Shown: positions 25,241 through 33,974, numbered from the stretch's first letter. The stretch is 34,395 nucleotides of DNA from Flavobacteriaceae bacterium (GCA_029246125.1 JAQWNZ010000013.1:1-34395), one strand, 5' to 3'. Program-made: numbers and translations. Notes: a model not told the origin generated them from the letters alone.

Positions 25241-25747
25241 ATGAAACTCTTATCTATATTTATAGTCAGTTTAACACTTTTTCTTGCGCCATTAAATATG
25301 ATGGCTCAATCAAAAGTAGCTCACATTAATACTCAACAACTAATTAGCGAGATGCCAGAAGTAATTTCGGCTCAAGCTGAGCTAAAAAAATTAGAGGAGC
25401 AGTACGCCAAGGAAATGGAAAATTCTGTTAAAGAATTCCAAACTAAAGCTCAAACATATCAGGGTGATGCTCAAAATCAAACAGATTTAATCAATCAACA
25501 ACGCCAAGTTGAATTACAAGAAATGCAACAACGAATTCAAGAGTTCAGAGAGACTGCTGCGCAAGAATTGCAAAAACGTTCTGCCGATATGATGCGTCCT
25601 CTCTACGACAAAGCAAGGGTTGCAATTGAAAAAGTAGCTGCAACGCAAGGATATGATTATGTTTTGGACTCAAGTGCAGGAGGAAGCGTAATAATGGCTG
25701 CTGGAAAAGATTTAATGGCTGATGTAAAAACCGATCTTGGATTTTAA
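25241..25747 (+). CDS. OmpH/Skp family periplasmic chaperone (second of two)
   Basis: 168 residues with a signal peptide ending at MMAQS (about residue 24), then KVAHINTQQLISEMPEV, the usual first strand and helix of OmpH/Skp. A long coiled-coil region follows (about 45-115) that is very rich in Gln and Glu (QQRQVELQEMQQRIQEF). The protein closes with GYDYVLDSSAGG. It starts 14 bp after its paralogue and is followed by the terminator at 25776-25805. The pair probably serves BamA substrates together; whether they form mixed trimers cannot be told. Confidence 0.92.
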   Translation: MKLLSIFIVSLTLFLAPLNMMAQSKVAHINTQQLISEMPEVISAQAELKKLEEQYAKEMENSVKEFQTKAQTYQGDAQNQTDLINQQRQVELQEMQQRIQEFRETAAQELQKRSADMMRPLYDKARVAIEKVAATQGYDYVLDSSAGGSVIMAAGKDLMADVKTDLGF

Positions 25748-25775
25748 GTTAAGGTTATTTAAATAATTGTAATTT

Positions 25776-25805
25776 AAAACCATCTCATTATCGGATGGTT
25801 TTTTT
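25776..25805 (+). terminator. Terminator after the ompH pair, possibly bidirectional
   Basis: AAAACCATC (25776-25784) pairs with GATGGTTTT (25794-25802) around a 9-nt loop and runs into seven T on the plus strand. On the minus strand the same stem ends in TTTTAAATT, so it may also serve the convergent gene ending at 25811. Confidence 0.85.
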
Positions 25806-25810
25806 GATCT

Positions 25811-26323
25811 CTATTTTTTGTACCAAGAAGCATATAATAAGTAATTTTTTGCAATACGGGTAATTTCATTTTTTTGAAGGTCTTTAGTCAAATTTTTAAT
25901 TTTTTTAGCTGGAAGACCTGCATAAACTGATCCAGATTCCACTATTGTCCCCTGAGGCAATATAGCACCTGCTGCAATTATACTATTAGTTCCAATTTTA
26001 CAATGATCCATTATAATACTCCCCATGCCAATTAAAACATTGTCTTCAATCTCACAACCGTGAACAATAGCGTTATGACCTATAGATACATTATTACCAA
26101 TATGTGTTGAAGATTTTTCGTATGTGGCATGAATAATTACGCCATCTTGTATATTAACATTGTCACCAATGACAATTTTATTGACATCGCCTCTTATAAC
26201 TGCTTGATACCACACTGAACAATTGTCTCCAATTATTACATCCCCAATAAGAGTAGCGTTCTCGGCAAAAAAACAGTTTATACCGTAGGAAGGTGTAAAA
26301 CCTCTAATAGACTTATTTAACAT
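25811..26323 (-). CDS. Gamma carbonic anhydrase-like protein (left-handed beta-helix)
   Basis: 170 residues made mainly of hexapeptide repeats ([LIV]-G-x4: VIIGDNCSV, IVIGDNVNI, THIGNNVSIGHNAIV, VLIGMGSIIMD), which form a left-handed beta-helix trimer. The three histidines expected for the metal site are present as His65 (VIIHAT), His83 (IGHNAIV) and His88 (VHGCEI). A C-terminal helix follows. The family (YrdA/PaaY type) includes true carbonic anhydrases and members of unknown activity, so the reaction is not proven by sequence. It is cytosolic, alone on its strand and divergent from the Fe-S scaffold gene. Confidence 0.92.
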   Translation of the reverse strand: MLNKSIRGFTPSYGINCFFAENATLIGDVIIGDNCSVWYQAVIRGDVNKIVIGDNVNIQDGVIIHATYEKSSTHIGNNVSIGHNAIVHGCEIEDNVLIGMGSIIMDHCKIGTNSIIAAGAILPQGTIVESGSVYAGLPAKKIKNLTKDLQKNEITRIAKNYLLYASWYKK

Positions 26324-26409
26324 TCTAATTATTTTAGATATTTAAATTTACAAAAAATGAAATTTTTACAATTCGAATAAATTCAGTTTTAAAATCTTTT
26401 TGCTTTGAC

Positions 26410-26417
26410 TATTTTTG
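26410..26417 (+). promoter_or_regulatory. -7 box for the NifU-type gene (TAnnTTTG)
   Basis: TATTTTTG matches the consensus and ends 18 nt before the ATG at 26436. Its last bases include an in-frame TTG (26415), so the box argues for translation from the ATG at 26436 rather than from the TTG. Confidence 0.5.
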
Positions 26418-26435
26418 AATAAAATAAGTTCTAAT

Positions 26436-27326
26436 ATGAAGAGTTATCAAATAAATACATTTGTGGAGAAAGGAAACCCTTGGGCTGTATTTAAACTAAA
26501 TCATGCTATCGGTTCAAAAAAAGAAATCCACTATCAAAATATTGATGATGCAAAAGGTGCACCACTTATCCAGCAACTTTTTTACCTCCCTTTTGTTAAA
26601 TCTGTCCGCTTATTTGAGAAAAAAATTGAAGTTGAACGATTTGATATTCTTGAATGGGAAGAAGTTATAGAAGAAGTTCAAGAACAACTTCAACAATACC
26701 TCAACGACGGAGGTATAGTTATAGAAGCCACTTCGAATGATAAAATTCCTGTGAGTGTTTACGCTGAAAGTACTCCTAATCCATCAGTAATGAAATTTGT
26801 ATCAAATAAGGCTTTAGTGACTCAAAGTATTGAATTTAAAAACATAGATGAAGCTAGCAATGCTCCAATGGCCGAAAAATTATTTCACTTTCCCTTTGTT
26901 AGAGAGGTATTTATTGACTCTAATTATGTATCTATCACCAAATATGAAATAGCTGACTGGGATAGTATAGTTATGGAAGTTAGAGAATTTATTAGAGAAT
27001 ATATTGAAGAAGGAAATCTTGTTTTAAAAGAAGTCCCACAACAAAAAATTCCTATCAGAAAGCAAAAAGGGACCAAAAATTTGGGACAAACAGAAGAACA
27101 GATTATATCTATTTTAGATGAATACATAAAACCTGCAGTGGCCTCAGATGGAGGTAATATTCAGTTTGACTCATATAATAAAGAAGATAAAACTGTTCAG
27201 GTTATTCTACAGGGTGCATGTAGTGGTTGTCCATCATCTACTTTTACATTGAAAAACGGCATTGAAAATATGCTTAAAGAAATGATGCCTGGACAAATTG
27301 AGAATGTCGTTGCTCTAAACGGTTAA
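26436..27326 (+). CDS. NifU/Nfu-type Fe-S cluster scaffold with two tandem Nfu N-terminal domains
   Basis: 296 residues from the ATG (MKSYQINTFVEKGNPWAVFK). The C-terminal NifU domain (about 210-296) has the cluster-binding Cys262-x-x-Cys265 in GACSGCPSS and the usual VASDGGNIQFD segment, so it should carry an Fe-S cluster and pass it to client proteins. Before it are two Nfu N-terminal-type domains. The second (about 106-200) has the canonical TPNPSVMKF and APMAEKLFHFPFVREV. The first (about 1-95) matches it (NIDDAKGAPLIQQLFYLPFVKSV versus NIDEASNAPMAEKLF in the aligned stretch) but has lost TPNP, so it looks like a degenerate duplicate. The stop overlaps that of convergent tsaB. Confidence 0.92.
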   Translation: MKSYQINTFVEKGNPWAVFKLNHAIGSKKEIHYQNIDDAKGAPLIQQLFYLPFVKSVRLFEKKIEVERFDILEWEEVIEEVQEQLQQYLNDGGIVIEATSNDKIPVSVYAESTPNPSVMKFVSNKALVTQSIEFKNIDEASNAPMAEKLFHFPFVREVFIDSNYVSITKYEIADWDSIVMEVREFIREYIEEGNLVLKEVPQQKIPIRKQKGTKNLGQTEEQIISILDEYIKPAVASDGGNIQFDSYNKEDKTVQVILQGACSGCPSSTFTLKNGIENMLKEMMPGQIENVVALNG

Positions 27327-28009
27327 TCATTATTTTTTTTAGGGGTTGTTGTTTGAAAATCTTTTAAATAAAAAGGTTCAAAATAAGCTAAAGATTCGAA
27401 ATCTTCTGAGATGTACTTTCCCCAAGTTAATTCAACCATGTCAATTGCATTTGGATAATTGTTTTCGAAACTATGTGTCAAATTGATTTCTGGAATTAAT
27501 TCTTGAAATTTATTTGTACCATTTCCCAAAAATAGTACAGTTTTATCTTTTACTATTTCTTTGAAGGAATCCTGATTCAAAACTAAAGCTGAAGTTTGAT
27601 TTATCCAGTTTTTACTTCCATCAAAAATTGCAGTATAAACTTCCATTCTCCTGGCATCCATCATTGGAATAATTAATTCAAATTCAGCTTGAGTATCACC
27701 TTGAACTAAAATTTCAAGAGAATTCAAAGCAATAAGAGGAATGTCTAAGGCAAAACAAAATCCTTTTGCGGCTGCAACACCGATACGCAATCCAGTATAA
27801 GATCCAGGTCCCTTACTTACTGATATAGCATCCAATTGTTTTGGTTTTAAATTAGCCTCTTCTAAAACTTCAGAAATAAAAAGGTGTAATTTTTCATTAT
27901 GGCTAAATGATTCGCTATTTAAAACCCTTGAAGAAAGAGGTTTACCCTTATAAGCAAGTGCTACAGAGCACTGTTTGGTTGAGGTTTCAATATGAAGAAT
28001 ATAAGCCAT
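27323..28009 (-). CDS. tsaB: tRNA threonylcarbamoyladenosine biosynthesis protein TsaB
   Basis: This 228-residue protein is the non-catalytic partner of TsaD in t6A37 formation on tRNAs that read ANN codons. It opens ILHIETSTKQCSVAL and has SKGPGSYTGLRIGVAAAKG (about 65-83), the conserved N-terminal ASKHA motif, then IALNSLEIL and MMDARRMEVY. The C-terminal part is more variable, as is normal for TsaB. The length is typical. It converges on the Fe-S scaffold gene with overlapping stop codons and lies 108 bp downstream of the export operon, so separate transcription is likely. Confidence 0.94.
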   Translation of the reverse strand: MAYILHIETSTKQCSVALAYKGKPLSSRVLNSESFSHNEKLHLFISEVLEEANLKPKQLDAISVSKGPGSYTGLRIGVAAAKGFCFALDIPLIALNSLEILVQGDTQAEFELIIPMMDARRMEVYTAIFDGSKNWINQTSALVLNQDSFKEIVKDKTVLFLGNGTNKFQELIPEINLTHSFENNYPNAIDMVELTWGKYISEDFESLAYFEPFYLKDFQTTTPKKNND

Positions 28010-28117
28010 ATAATATACTATTCAATACTTTTTAAATTAAACAATAGCTTATAGTATCAAATTAAAAAAATTTAAAAGGCCGATAGTATAAAGATAAATA
28101 ATGTTGTTAATGACTTT

Positions 28118-29542
28118 TTAATTTTTTAAGGGTAGACCAAAATAAAATTCCAAGACCTTCAACTTGAAAATATAATCAAACTTAGCACGAATAATATCAG
28201 ATGATGCAATTTGGTAACGTTGTCTTGCCTGAACAAAATCAAAGGAATTCAGTACACCTGCATCAAAACGTTGTTTAGCTATGTCAAAAGCTTGTTTTCG
28301 GGCAATCAAAGTTTTTTCAGAGGCATCATAAAACTTATATGCGCCACTAGCATTATTATAAGCTTGATTTATAGTATTTTCCAAGTCCAATTTAGTCTGT
28401 TCAAGTTGATTTTCTAATCGCTTTAAATTAAGTTTTCTTCTTTTGATATTATTTTTTGCAGAAAGCCCATTAAAAATTGGAATATTTAGCGAAAGTCCAT
28501 AACTCTGACCATCGTTTTGGCTAAACTGATTACCAAAGGATAAAGGTCCTGTAATTTCTCTTTCTGGAAATTGACTTACTACTATAGCTCCATTTTCTTG
28601 TACAATACCTATAGGTGTTTGAACCAAGTTGCCAGTTTCAATAAATCTATCTGAGTATGAAATTCTAGTATTGTAATTGTAAAAGGCTGATAAAGTAGGC
28701 ATCAATGCCCCTTTGGCTAAATCAATATCTTTTTCCGCAATTTCTAAATTAGTTATCCCTAGTTTTATATCATTCCTTTGAGTCAAAGCTTTTTCAAAAA
28801 TAGCTCTTGGCTTTTCGGTTAAAATTTCAGAAAAGGGAATGTCAAAATTCTCTTTGGCAATGTCAAAATTTTCATAATCTGTAATTAAAAGTAGTTGTGC
28901 CAAATTGATTCTTGACAAACGATAAGCATTTTCGGATTGAACAACAGCCTGTTCTTGAGTAGCAATATTTGCCTCGATTTCAAAGATCTCTACAGGTGTT
29001 AAAATTCCAGATTCTATACTTAACTGAGTTCGCCTTAATTCCTGTTTTGCAAGTTCAAGCTGATACCGCTGTACCTGCTCTAACTCCCTGTTAAACATTA
29101 CTTGAAGATAAGCATTTGCGACAAAAAGACTTGTATCATCTTTCATGTCTTCAAGCTGATACTGACGTGCTAATAAGTTTAAATTAGCTCTCAACAACTG
29201 ATTTATATTTTGGCGACCATTGAATAAAGTCACTCCTATGTTAGCGCCAAAAGAAGAAAACTGAGTAGTAAGATTTTCAATTAATCCATTGGTGATATTT
29301 TGACTCAAGCCATTATTCCAAATATGTTGTGATTGAGCATTTACTCTTGGTAAAAAACTTCCCCTTGCGACATCTTTATCAATTTCTGCTGATTCTAACT
29401 CAAGCTCGGATTGTTTAATACTGATATTTTTTTCCAAGGCTAAAAGAACACATTCTTCTAGAGTATATTGCTTCATTTGACCAATAGCACTAAAGGCAAA
29501 AAGAAAAAAGGAAGTTAGTAAAACTATTTTAATATTTTTCAT
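28118..29542 (-). CDS. TolC family outer-membrane efflux protein
   Basis: 474 residues from the Met (29540-29542) that begins a clean signal peptide, MKNIKIVLLTSFFLFAFSAIGQ; an upstream in-frame ATG at 29572 would add ten residues. After YTLEECVLLALEKNISIKQS come two repeats of the outer membrane efflux domain. Each has long heptad helices (ELEQVQRYQLELAKQELRRT; LENQLEQTKLDLENTINQAY) and the SLNIPIFNG strand. The protein would form the trimeric channel through the outer membrane and periplasm. It is the last gene of the five-gene operon, 26 bp after the adaptor gene, so it is the exit duct of that pump. Confidence 0.93.
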   Translation of the reverse strand: MKNIKIVLLTSFFLFAFSAIGQMKQYTLEECVLLALEKNISIKQSELELESAEIDKDVARGSFLPRVNAQSQHIWNNGLSQNITNGLIENLTTQFSSFGANIGVTLFNGRQNINQLLRANLNLLARQYQLEDMKDDTSLFVANAYLQVMFNRELEQVQRYQLELAKQELRRTQLSIESGILTPVEIFEIEANIATQEQAVVQSENAYRLSRINLAQLLLITDYENFDIAKENFDIPFSEILTEKPRAIFEKALTQRNDIKLGITNLEIAEKDIDLAKGALMPTLSAFYNYNTRISYSDRFIETGNLVQTPIGIVQENGAIVVSQFPEREITGPLSFGNQFSQNDGQSYGLSLNIPIFNGLSAKNNIKRRKLNLKRLENQLEQTKLDLENTINQAYNNASGAYKFYDASEKTLIARKQAFDIAKQRFDAGVLNSFDFVQARQRYQIASSDIIRAKFDYIFKLKVLEFYFGLPLKN

Positions 29543-29598
29543 TTTTTGGATACTAAATTTTCCAATGCTCATATTATTTATTTAAAAAATTTACCTAA

Positions 29599-30735
29599 TT
29601 AATTCTTCTGTCCTACCCGCTCAGAATCTTCATCACCCTTTTTTATTGGTTCTGTCTTGTTCCATACCTTAATCTTATCCTCCATTGAAATTCCAGAAAT
29701 CAATTCTACATTAACTCCATCAGAAAGTCCTATTTCAACATCACGCCTTTCAAATTTCTGTTCTCCAATAGCTATTTCAACATAAGGTTCTTCAGTCTCT
29801 CTGTCAAACTGTAATAAAGATTCTGAAATAGCCATTACATTGTCTTTTTTCTCAAGAACCAATGAAGCATTAGCACTGTACCCTGCTCGAATAAAAATTG
29901 AATCATTTAAAAATAAATCAGCTTCTATAATAAATTGAACAGCTCCTTGTTCTTCATTGCCTTTTGGGGCAATAAAATTTAATTTTGCTTCAAGAGATTG
30001 GTCTTCAATTGCACCTAAGTTGACATCCAAATACATTCCAACTCTTAGTTTTCCTACTTCTGCTTCGTCTACTTTGCCTTCAAAAATCATTTTATTCATA
30101 TCCGCAATAGTTGCTATAGTAGTCCCAGCATTAAAACTATTACTAGCAATCACTTGAAATCCTTCTTCAACAGGAATTTCTAGTATGGTCCCAGGTACGG
30201 TCGCTCTAATGTTTGTATTTGCAGAAGCAACTCCTCCAGCAGAGCCTGAACGAATAATCTCTAAATCAGAGGCTGCATTGTTTACATTTTGTTTGGCCTG
30301 ATTATATTGCAATTCAATATTTTGAAATTGCTGTTTTGAAATAATACCTTTATCAAAAAGATTTTTATTTCTATTAAATTCTATCTTAGAATTATTTAAT
30401 ACAATTTTAGAATTTTGAAGTCTTCCTCTAGCGCTATTTAAGTTTTGCTCATTAGGAACAACTTTTATTTTGGCCAATAGATCTCCTGTTTCAACAAGGT
30501 CTCCCTCTTTAACAAAAAGACCTTCAATAATCCCTTGAATTTGCGGTTTTATCTCTACCTCTTCCTCAGGTATAACCTTTCCCGTAACTACTGTCTTTTT
30601 TTCTATATTAGTTATCATTGCAGTTTGAGTCTCGTATTCTATAACAGATTTATCATTTGTCTTAATAAAATAAGCCATTGCAAATAAGACTCCTGAAATT
30701 AAAAGTACGATTCCGATATATTTTAAAATTTTCAT
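29599..30735 (-). CDS. Periplasmic adaptor subunit (HlyD/MacA-like)
   Basis: 378 residues. One N-terminal membrane anchor (about 5-25, YIGIVLLISGVLFAMAYF) is followed by a barrel-sandwich lipoyl half (VVTGKVIPEEEVEIKPQIQG), a helical hairpin (about 95-160, with NLNSARGRLQNSKIVLNNSK and QFQNIELQYNQAKQ), the second lipoyl half (ATVPGTILEIPVEEGFQV) and beta-barrel/membrane-proximal domains. This is the MacA/HlyD order that joins an ABC permease to TolC. The C-terminus is charged (KGDEDSERVGQK). It lies between the permease genes and the TolC gene, 20 bp after the former. Confidence 0.93.
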   Translation of the reverse strand: MKILKYIGIVLLISGVLFAMAYFIKTNDKSVIEYETQTAMITNIEKKTVVTGKVIPEEEVEIKPQIQGIIEGLFVKEGDLVETGDLLAKIKVVPNEQNLNSARGRLQNSKIVLNNSKIEFNRNKNLFDKGIISKQQFQNIELQYNQAKQNVNNAASDLEIIRSGSAGGVASANTNIRATVPGTILEIPVEEGFQVIASNSFNAGTTIATIADMNKMIFEGKVDEAEVGKLRVGMYLDVNLGAIEDQSLEAKLNFIAPKGNEEQGAVQFIIEADLFLNDSIFIRAGYSANASLVLEKKDNVMAISESLLQFDRETEEPYVEIAIGEQKFERRDVEIGLSDGVNVELISGISMEDKIKVWNKTEPIKKGDEDSERVGQKN

Positions 30736-30755
30736 ATTAATGTTTTATTTTTTTG

Positions 30756-32030
30756 TTATTCTTCTCTTAAAGCGTCTATGGGTTTAATACTTACTGCTCT
30801 TTGTGCTGGAATAAGTCCTATCAGTGTTCCTAAAAAAATCATGATAAATAAAGCTCCAAGTATAAAAGGAATTGGAACAGTTGGATTTGTATAGGGAAAA
30901 TCTGTTAAATCAGCAGTGGCCAGATTAATACCTGATAGCACCAAAGCGCCCAATATAATTCCAAGAATACCAGCAATAAGTGTTAAAAAAACTGATTCTA
31001 TAATGATCTGATTTCTGACCTCAGATGGTGTAGCTCCTAAGGCCCGACGAACTCCCAATTCCTTTGTACGTTCTTTTACTGAGATAAGAAGAATATTTCC
31101 AATTCCTATGACTCCAGCTATAATAGTTGCAATTCCAACAATTAAAGATAACAAGGTCATACCTTTAGAGAATCCTATTATTTTGTTAAAAATTTCACCT
31201 AGATTAAATCCCCCAAAAGCACGTTCGTCATCTGGAGAAACTCTGTGAATTTTCTTTAATGTTGTTTTTACCTCTTTTTCAACAGCTACAACATCTGCAT
31301 TATCATAAGCAGCAATTGTAAACCACTGAACTCTATCTCCAGTATTATATATTTTTTTAAATGTTTCAAAAGGGATGTAAATATCGCCATCAGTTTCAAA
31401 ACCGCCTCCAGGGATGAATTTATGGACTCCAATTACCTGAAAATAAATATTATCTATCCTTATGTATTGTCCTATCGGGTTTTCATCTTTTTCAAAAAGT
31501 TCCATTTTTGTTTTTTCGCCAATAACACATACTTTTCTTGAGTATTTAATGTCTTCTTCATTAATAAAACGTCCTCCATCAAAGATCTTTTTTGTTGCAA
31601 TCCTAGTATATTCAGGATAATCTCCATAGACATTGTAGTTACTCGACTTATTATTACGAACTACCAGAGGAGCTGCTCCACCAAAAACACCTCTAACATT
31701 TCTCGGAGCAATAAATTCTACTTCTGGAACACGTTGTCTTATAATATCAATATCAGAAAGTTTTAGCTTGATATTTCGTCCGGTTTTAAATCCATCATAA
31801 GGAACACTAGTCTGCATACCCCAAATAAACATTGAATTCATAGCTATATTTTCAAATTGTCTCTCAAAACCATTATCTAATCCTTTTGCAGCTCCAGAGA
31901 GGGCTATATAAATGAAAATCCCCCAAAGTACCCCTATAACTGTAATTATGGTTCGGGTCTTATTTTTGGAAATAGATCCAAAAATTTCCTGCCATGTGTC
32001 TTTATCAAATATTACTCTTAGACTATTCAT
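30756..32030 (-). CDS. MacB-like ABC transporter permease (second of two)
   Basis: 424 residues with the FtsX/MacB permease layout: one N-terminal membrane helix (about 27-47, TIITVIGVLWGIFIYIALSG), a large periplasmic MacB core domain (about 50-270), then three C-terminal helices from about 290. The conserved coupling segment RTKELGVRRALGATPSEVRNQ lies between the last three helices. The end (AQRAVSIKPIDALREE) is typical. It lacks a nucleotide-binding domain, which is a separate gene here. It overlaps the end of the first permease gene by 8 bp. The two permeases share the same ending (RA-S-IKPI-ALR-E), which points to an old duplication and probably a heterodimer. Confidence 0.93.
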   Translation of the reverse strand: MNSLRVIFDKDTWQEIFGSISKNKTRTIITVIGVLWGIFIYIALSGAAKGLDNGFERQFENIAMNSMFIWGMQTSVPYDGFKTGRNIKLKLSDIDIIRQRVPEVEFIAPRNVRGVFGGAAPLVVRNNKSSNYNVYGDYPEYTRIATKKIFDGGRFINEEDIKYSRKVCVIGEKTKMELFEKDENPIGQYIRIDNIYFQVIGVHKFIPGGGFETDGDIYIPFETFKKIYNTGDRVQWFTIAAYDNADVVAVEKEVKTTLKKIHRVSPDDERAFGGFNLGEIFNKIIGFSKGMTLLSLIVGIATIIAGVIGIGNILLISVKERTKELGVRRALGATPSEVRNQIIIESVFLTLIAGILGIILGALVLSGINLATADLTDFPYTNPTVPIPFILGALFIMIFLGTLIGLIPAQRAVSIKPIDALREE

Positions 32031-33252
32031 CTCTCAATGCAACTATGGGTTTGATACTTGAAGCACGTTTTGCAGGGATATAACCCGCTATGGCACCAAA
32101 TAATATTAAAATAATTGTAGCTGCTATAGAAGTACCTAGATCTATGTACGGATTCTTTATGAAATACTCTTCTAACTTTAAGCCGATATTTTCCAAAACT
32201 ATAATTCCTAAAAACAAGCCTATATACCCAGAAATAGTTGTTATAAAAACTGATTCTTGAAGAATCATTTGAATCACCGATTTAGGTGTTGCTCCTAAGG
32301 CTTTTCGTATTCCTAATTCCTTAGTTCTTTCCTTGACTACGAAAACCATTATATTTGAAATCCCTATTATTCCTGCTATAAGAGTTCCTAATCCAACAAA
32401 GCTCACAATAATTTGAAGACCTATAGCAAATGATTGTGTATCTCTTAAATTATCAGTTGGGTTTCTTATAAAAATTCCATTTGGGTCTTCTGGATCAATA
32501 GATTTCTTATTTTTAAAATATTTTTTAAGTGTCTTTTCAAATGCTATTGCTCCAACATGACCAATTTCTTTAGGGAAAGTAATTATAATTTGACCAATTT
32601 TATCGTTATTTTTTTCTATTAATTGACGAGTTGTATATGGAATGAAAATAAAACGCTCCTCATTATCCCCTCCATCATCTTGAAAAACGCCAATAACTTT
32701 GAAAGCTGTTTCGCCTAAATTAATATACTTCCCTATAGGATCTTCAGATTTAAATAAATCTTTGGCTACTAAACGACCTATTACTGCATTTTTTGTTTTT
32801 TTGTCAAGATCAATTTGATTGATATATCGTCCTTTCATTAAAATCGTTTTCTCAACAAATTGATGCCCAGGGGCTACTGCACGTGTAGTGTAACTGTTAT
32901 TTTCATTTTTATAACGAACTAATGCGCTACGAGTGATTCTTGGTGTAACGTATTCAGTAAACATTGGAAAATTCTCTTTTATATCCTCCATATCTTCGTT
33001 TTTAAACTCAATTTCTCTATTTGATTTAAATCCTTTATATGGCATAGATGTTTTCCCAGGTTGCAAGTATATTACATTACTCGCATCATCTAAAAAAAAC
33101 TCTTGGAATGTATTTTTTAATCCATTTCCTAACCCAAAAAGAATAATAAAAATGAAAATACCTAAAGCAACAGTAAATCCTGATAAAAAGGTTCGAAGTT
33201 TATTTTTACCAATTGTTTCAAATATTTCTATCCAGCGGTCTTTATTAAACAT
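32023..33252 (-). CDS. MacB-like ABC transporter permease (first of two)
   Basis: 409 residues with the same layout as the next gene: N-terminal helix (FLSGFTVALGIFIFIILFGL, about 22-41), a periplasmic MacB core domain to about 270, then three helices with RTKELGIRKALGATPKSVIQM and the ending KRASSIKPIVALRDE. The core domain differs from that of its neighbour, so the periplasmic parts are not interchangeable copies. It overlaps the ATPase gene by 8 bp upstream and the second permease by 8 bp downstream, which indicates one message with coupled translation. Confidence 0.93.
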   Translation of the reverse strand: MFNKDRWIEIFETIGKNKLRTFLSGFTVALGIFIFIILFGLGNGLKNTFQEFFLDDASNVIYLQPGKTSMPYKGFKSNREIEFKNEDMEDIKENFPMFTEYVTPRITRSALVRYKNENNSYTTRAVAPGHQFVEKTILMKGRYINQIDLDKKTKNAVIGRLVAKDLFKSEDPIGKYINLGETAFKVIGVFQDDGGDNEERFIFIPYTTRQLIEKNNDKIGQIIITFPKEIGHVGAIAFEKTLKKYFKNKKSIDPEDPNGIFIRNPTDNLRDTQSFAIGLQIIVSFVGLGTLIAGIIGISNIMVFVVKERTKELGIRKALGATPKSVIQMILQESVFITTISGYIGLFLGIIVLENIGLKLEEYFIKNPYIDLGTSIAATIILILFGAIAGYIPAKRASSIKPIVALRDE

Positions 33253-33946
33253 GTTCTGAGGCTAAAACTTGATTTATATTTTCGTCTTTTATAATTACAC
33301 CATCTTTAAGCTGGACAATCCTTTTACACATTTTTGCAATATCAAGCTCGTGAGTAACTACTAAAATAGTTTTACCTTCTTGATTAATTTTTTGAATTAA
33401 ATCCATGACCTCATAAGATGTTTTTGTATCTAACGCTCCAGTAGGTTCATCAGCTAATAATACTTTAGGTCTTGATGCCATAGCGCGGGCAATTGCAACT
33501 CTCTGTTTTTGACCTCCAGATAATTCACTTGGTAAATGAGTGGCCCAGTCCTTAAGCCCAACACTTTCGAGATAATGTAATGCAATCGCTTGACGTTCTT
33601 TTCTTGGAATTTTTTGATAATAAAGTGGAAGAGAAACATTTTCTAAAGCAGATTTATAGTTTATCAAATTAAAAGATTGAAATACAAATCCTAAAAATTT
33701 ATTACGGTAATTAGCAGCTTTGGTTTCATTTAAATTTTTGATAGGAATGTCATCTAATATATATTCCCCCTCGTCTGCAACATCTAACATACCCAAAATA
33801 TTGAGTAAAGTTGATTTTCCAGATCCAGAAGAACCCATTATTGCAACTAGTTCTCCTTCTTGAATATTAAAATTTATTCCCTTCAATACATGAAGAGAAG
33901 AAGATCCCATTTTGTATGATTTATGTAGGTTATTAATTTTTATCAT
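33245..33946 (-). CDS. ABC transporter ATP-binding protein (MacB/LolD type)
   Basis: This 233-residue cytosolic ATPase has Walker A GSSGSGKST (38-46), Q-loop at FVFQSFNL (87-94), signature LSGGQKQ (142-148), Walker B VLLADEP (162-168), D-loop GALD and H-loop VVTHE. It belongs to the group of macrolide/lipoprotein-type mechanotransmission exporters (MacB, LolD, FtsE-like). It should form the nucleotide-binding dimer for the two permeases that follow. It is the first gene of the operon, with a -7 box 20 nt upstream. The cargo of the pump is unknown; antibiotics, lipids, peptides and other toxic compounds are all possible. Confidence 0.95.
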   Translation of the reverse strand: MIKINNLHKSYKMGSSSLHVLKGINFNIQEGELVAIMGSSGSGKSTLLNILGMLDVADEGEYILDDIPIKNLNETKAANYRNKFLGFVFQSFNLINYKSALENVSLPLYYQKIPRKERQAIALHYLESVGLKDWATHLPSELSGGQKQRVAIARAMASRPKVLLADEPTGALDTKTSYEVMDLIQKINQEGKTILVVTHELDIAKMCKRIVQLKDGVIIKDENINQVLASEHV

Positions 33947-33966
33947 TGATTTTTCGTTGTCAAATG

Positions 33967-33974
33967 CAAACTTA
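33967..33974 (-). promoter_or_regulatory. -7 box for the ABC export operon (TAnnTTTG)
   Basis: TAAGTTTG on the minus strand is an exact consensus match, ending 20 nt before the ATG of the ATPase gene. The rest of the 171-bp gap (33947-34117) is AT-rich and shows nothing else that is clear. Confidence 0.5.

Noticed and set aside
26415-26435. TTG start for the NifU-type protein
   Set aside because: It lies inside an exact TAnnTTTG box, and the ATG at 26436 gives a normal N-terminus.
28010-28117. Two TATAGTATC/GATAGTATA-like words after the TolC gene
   Set aside because: Short, AT-rich and not symmetric; no hairpin or known site results.
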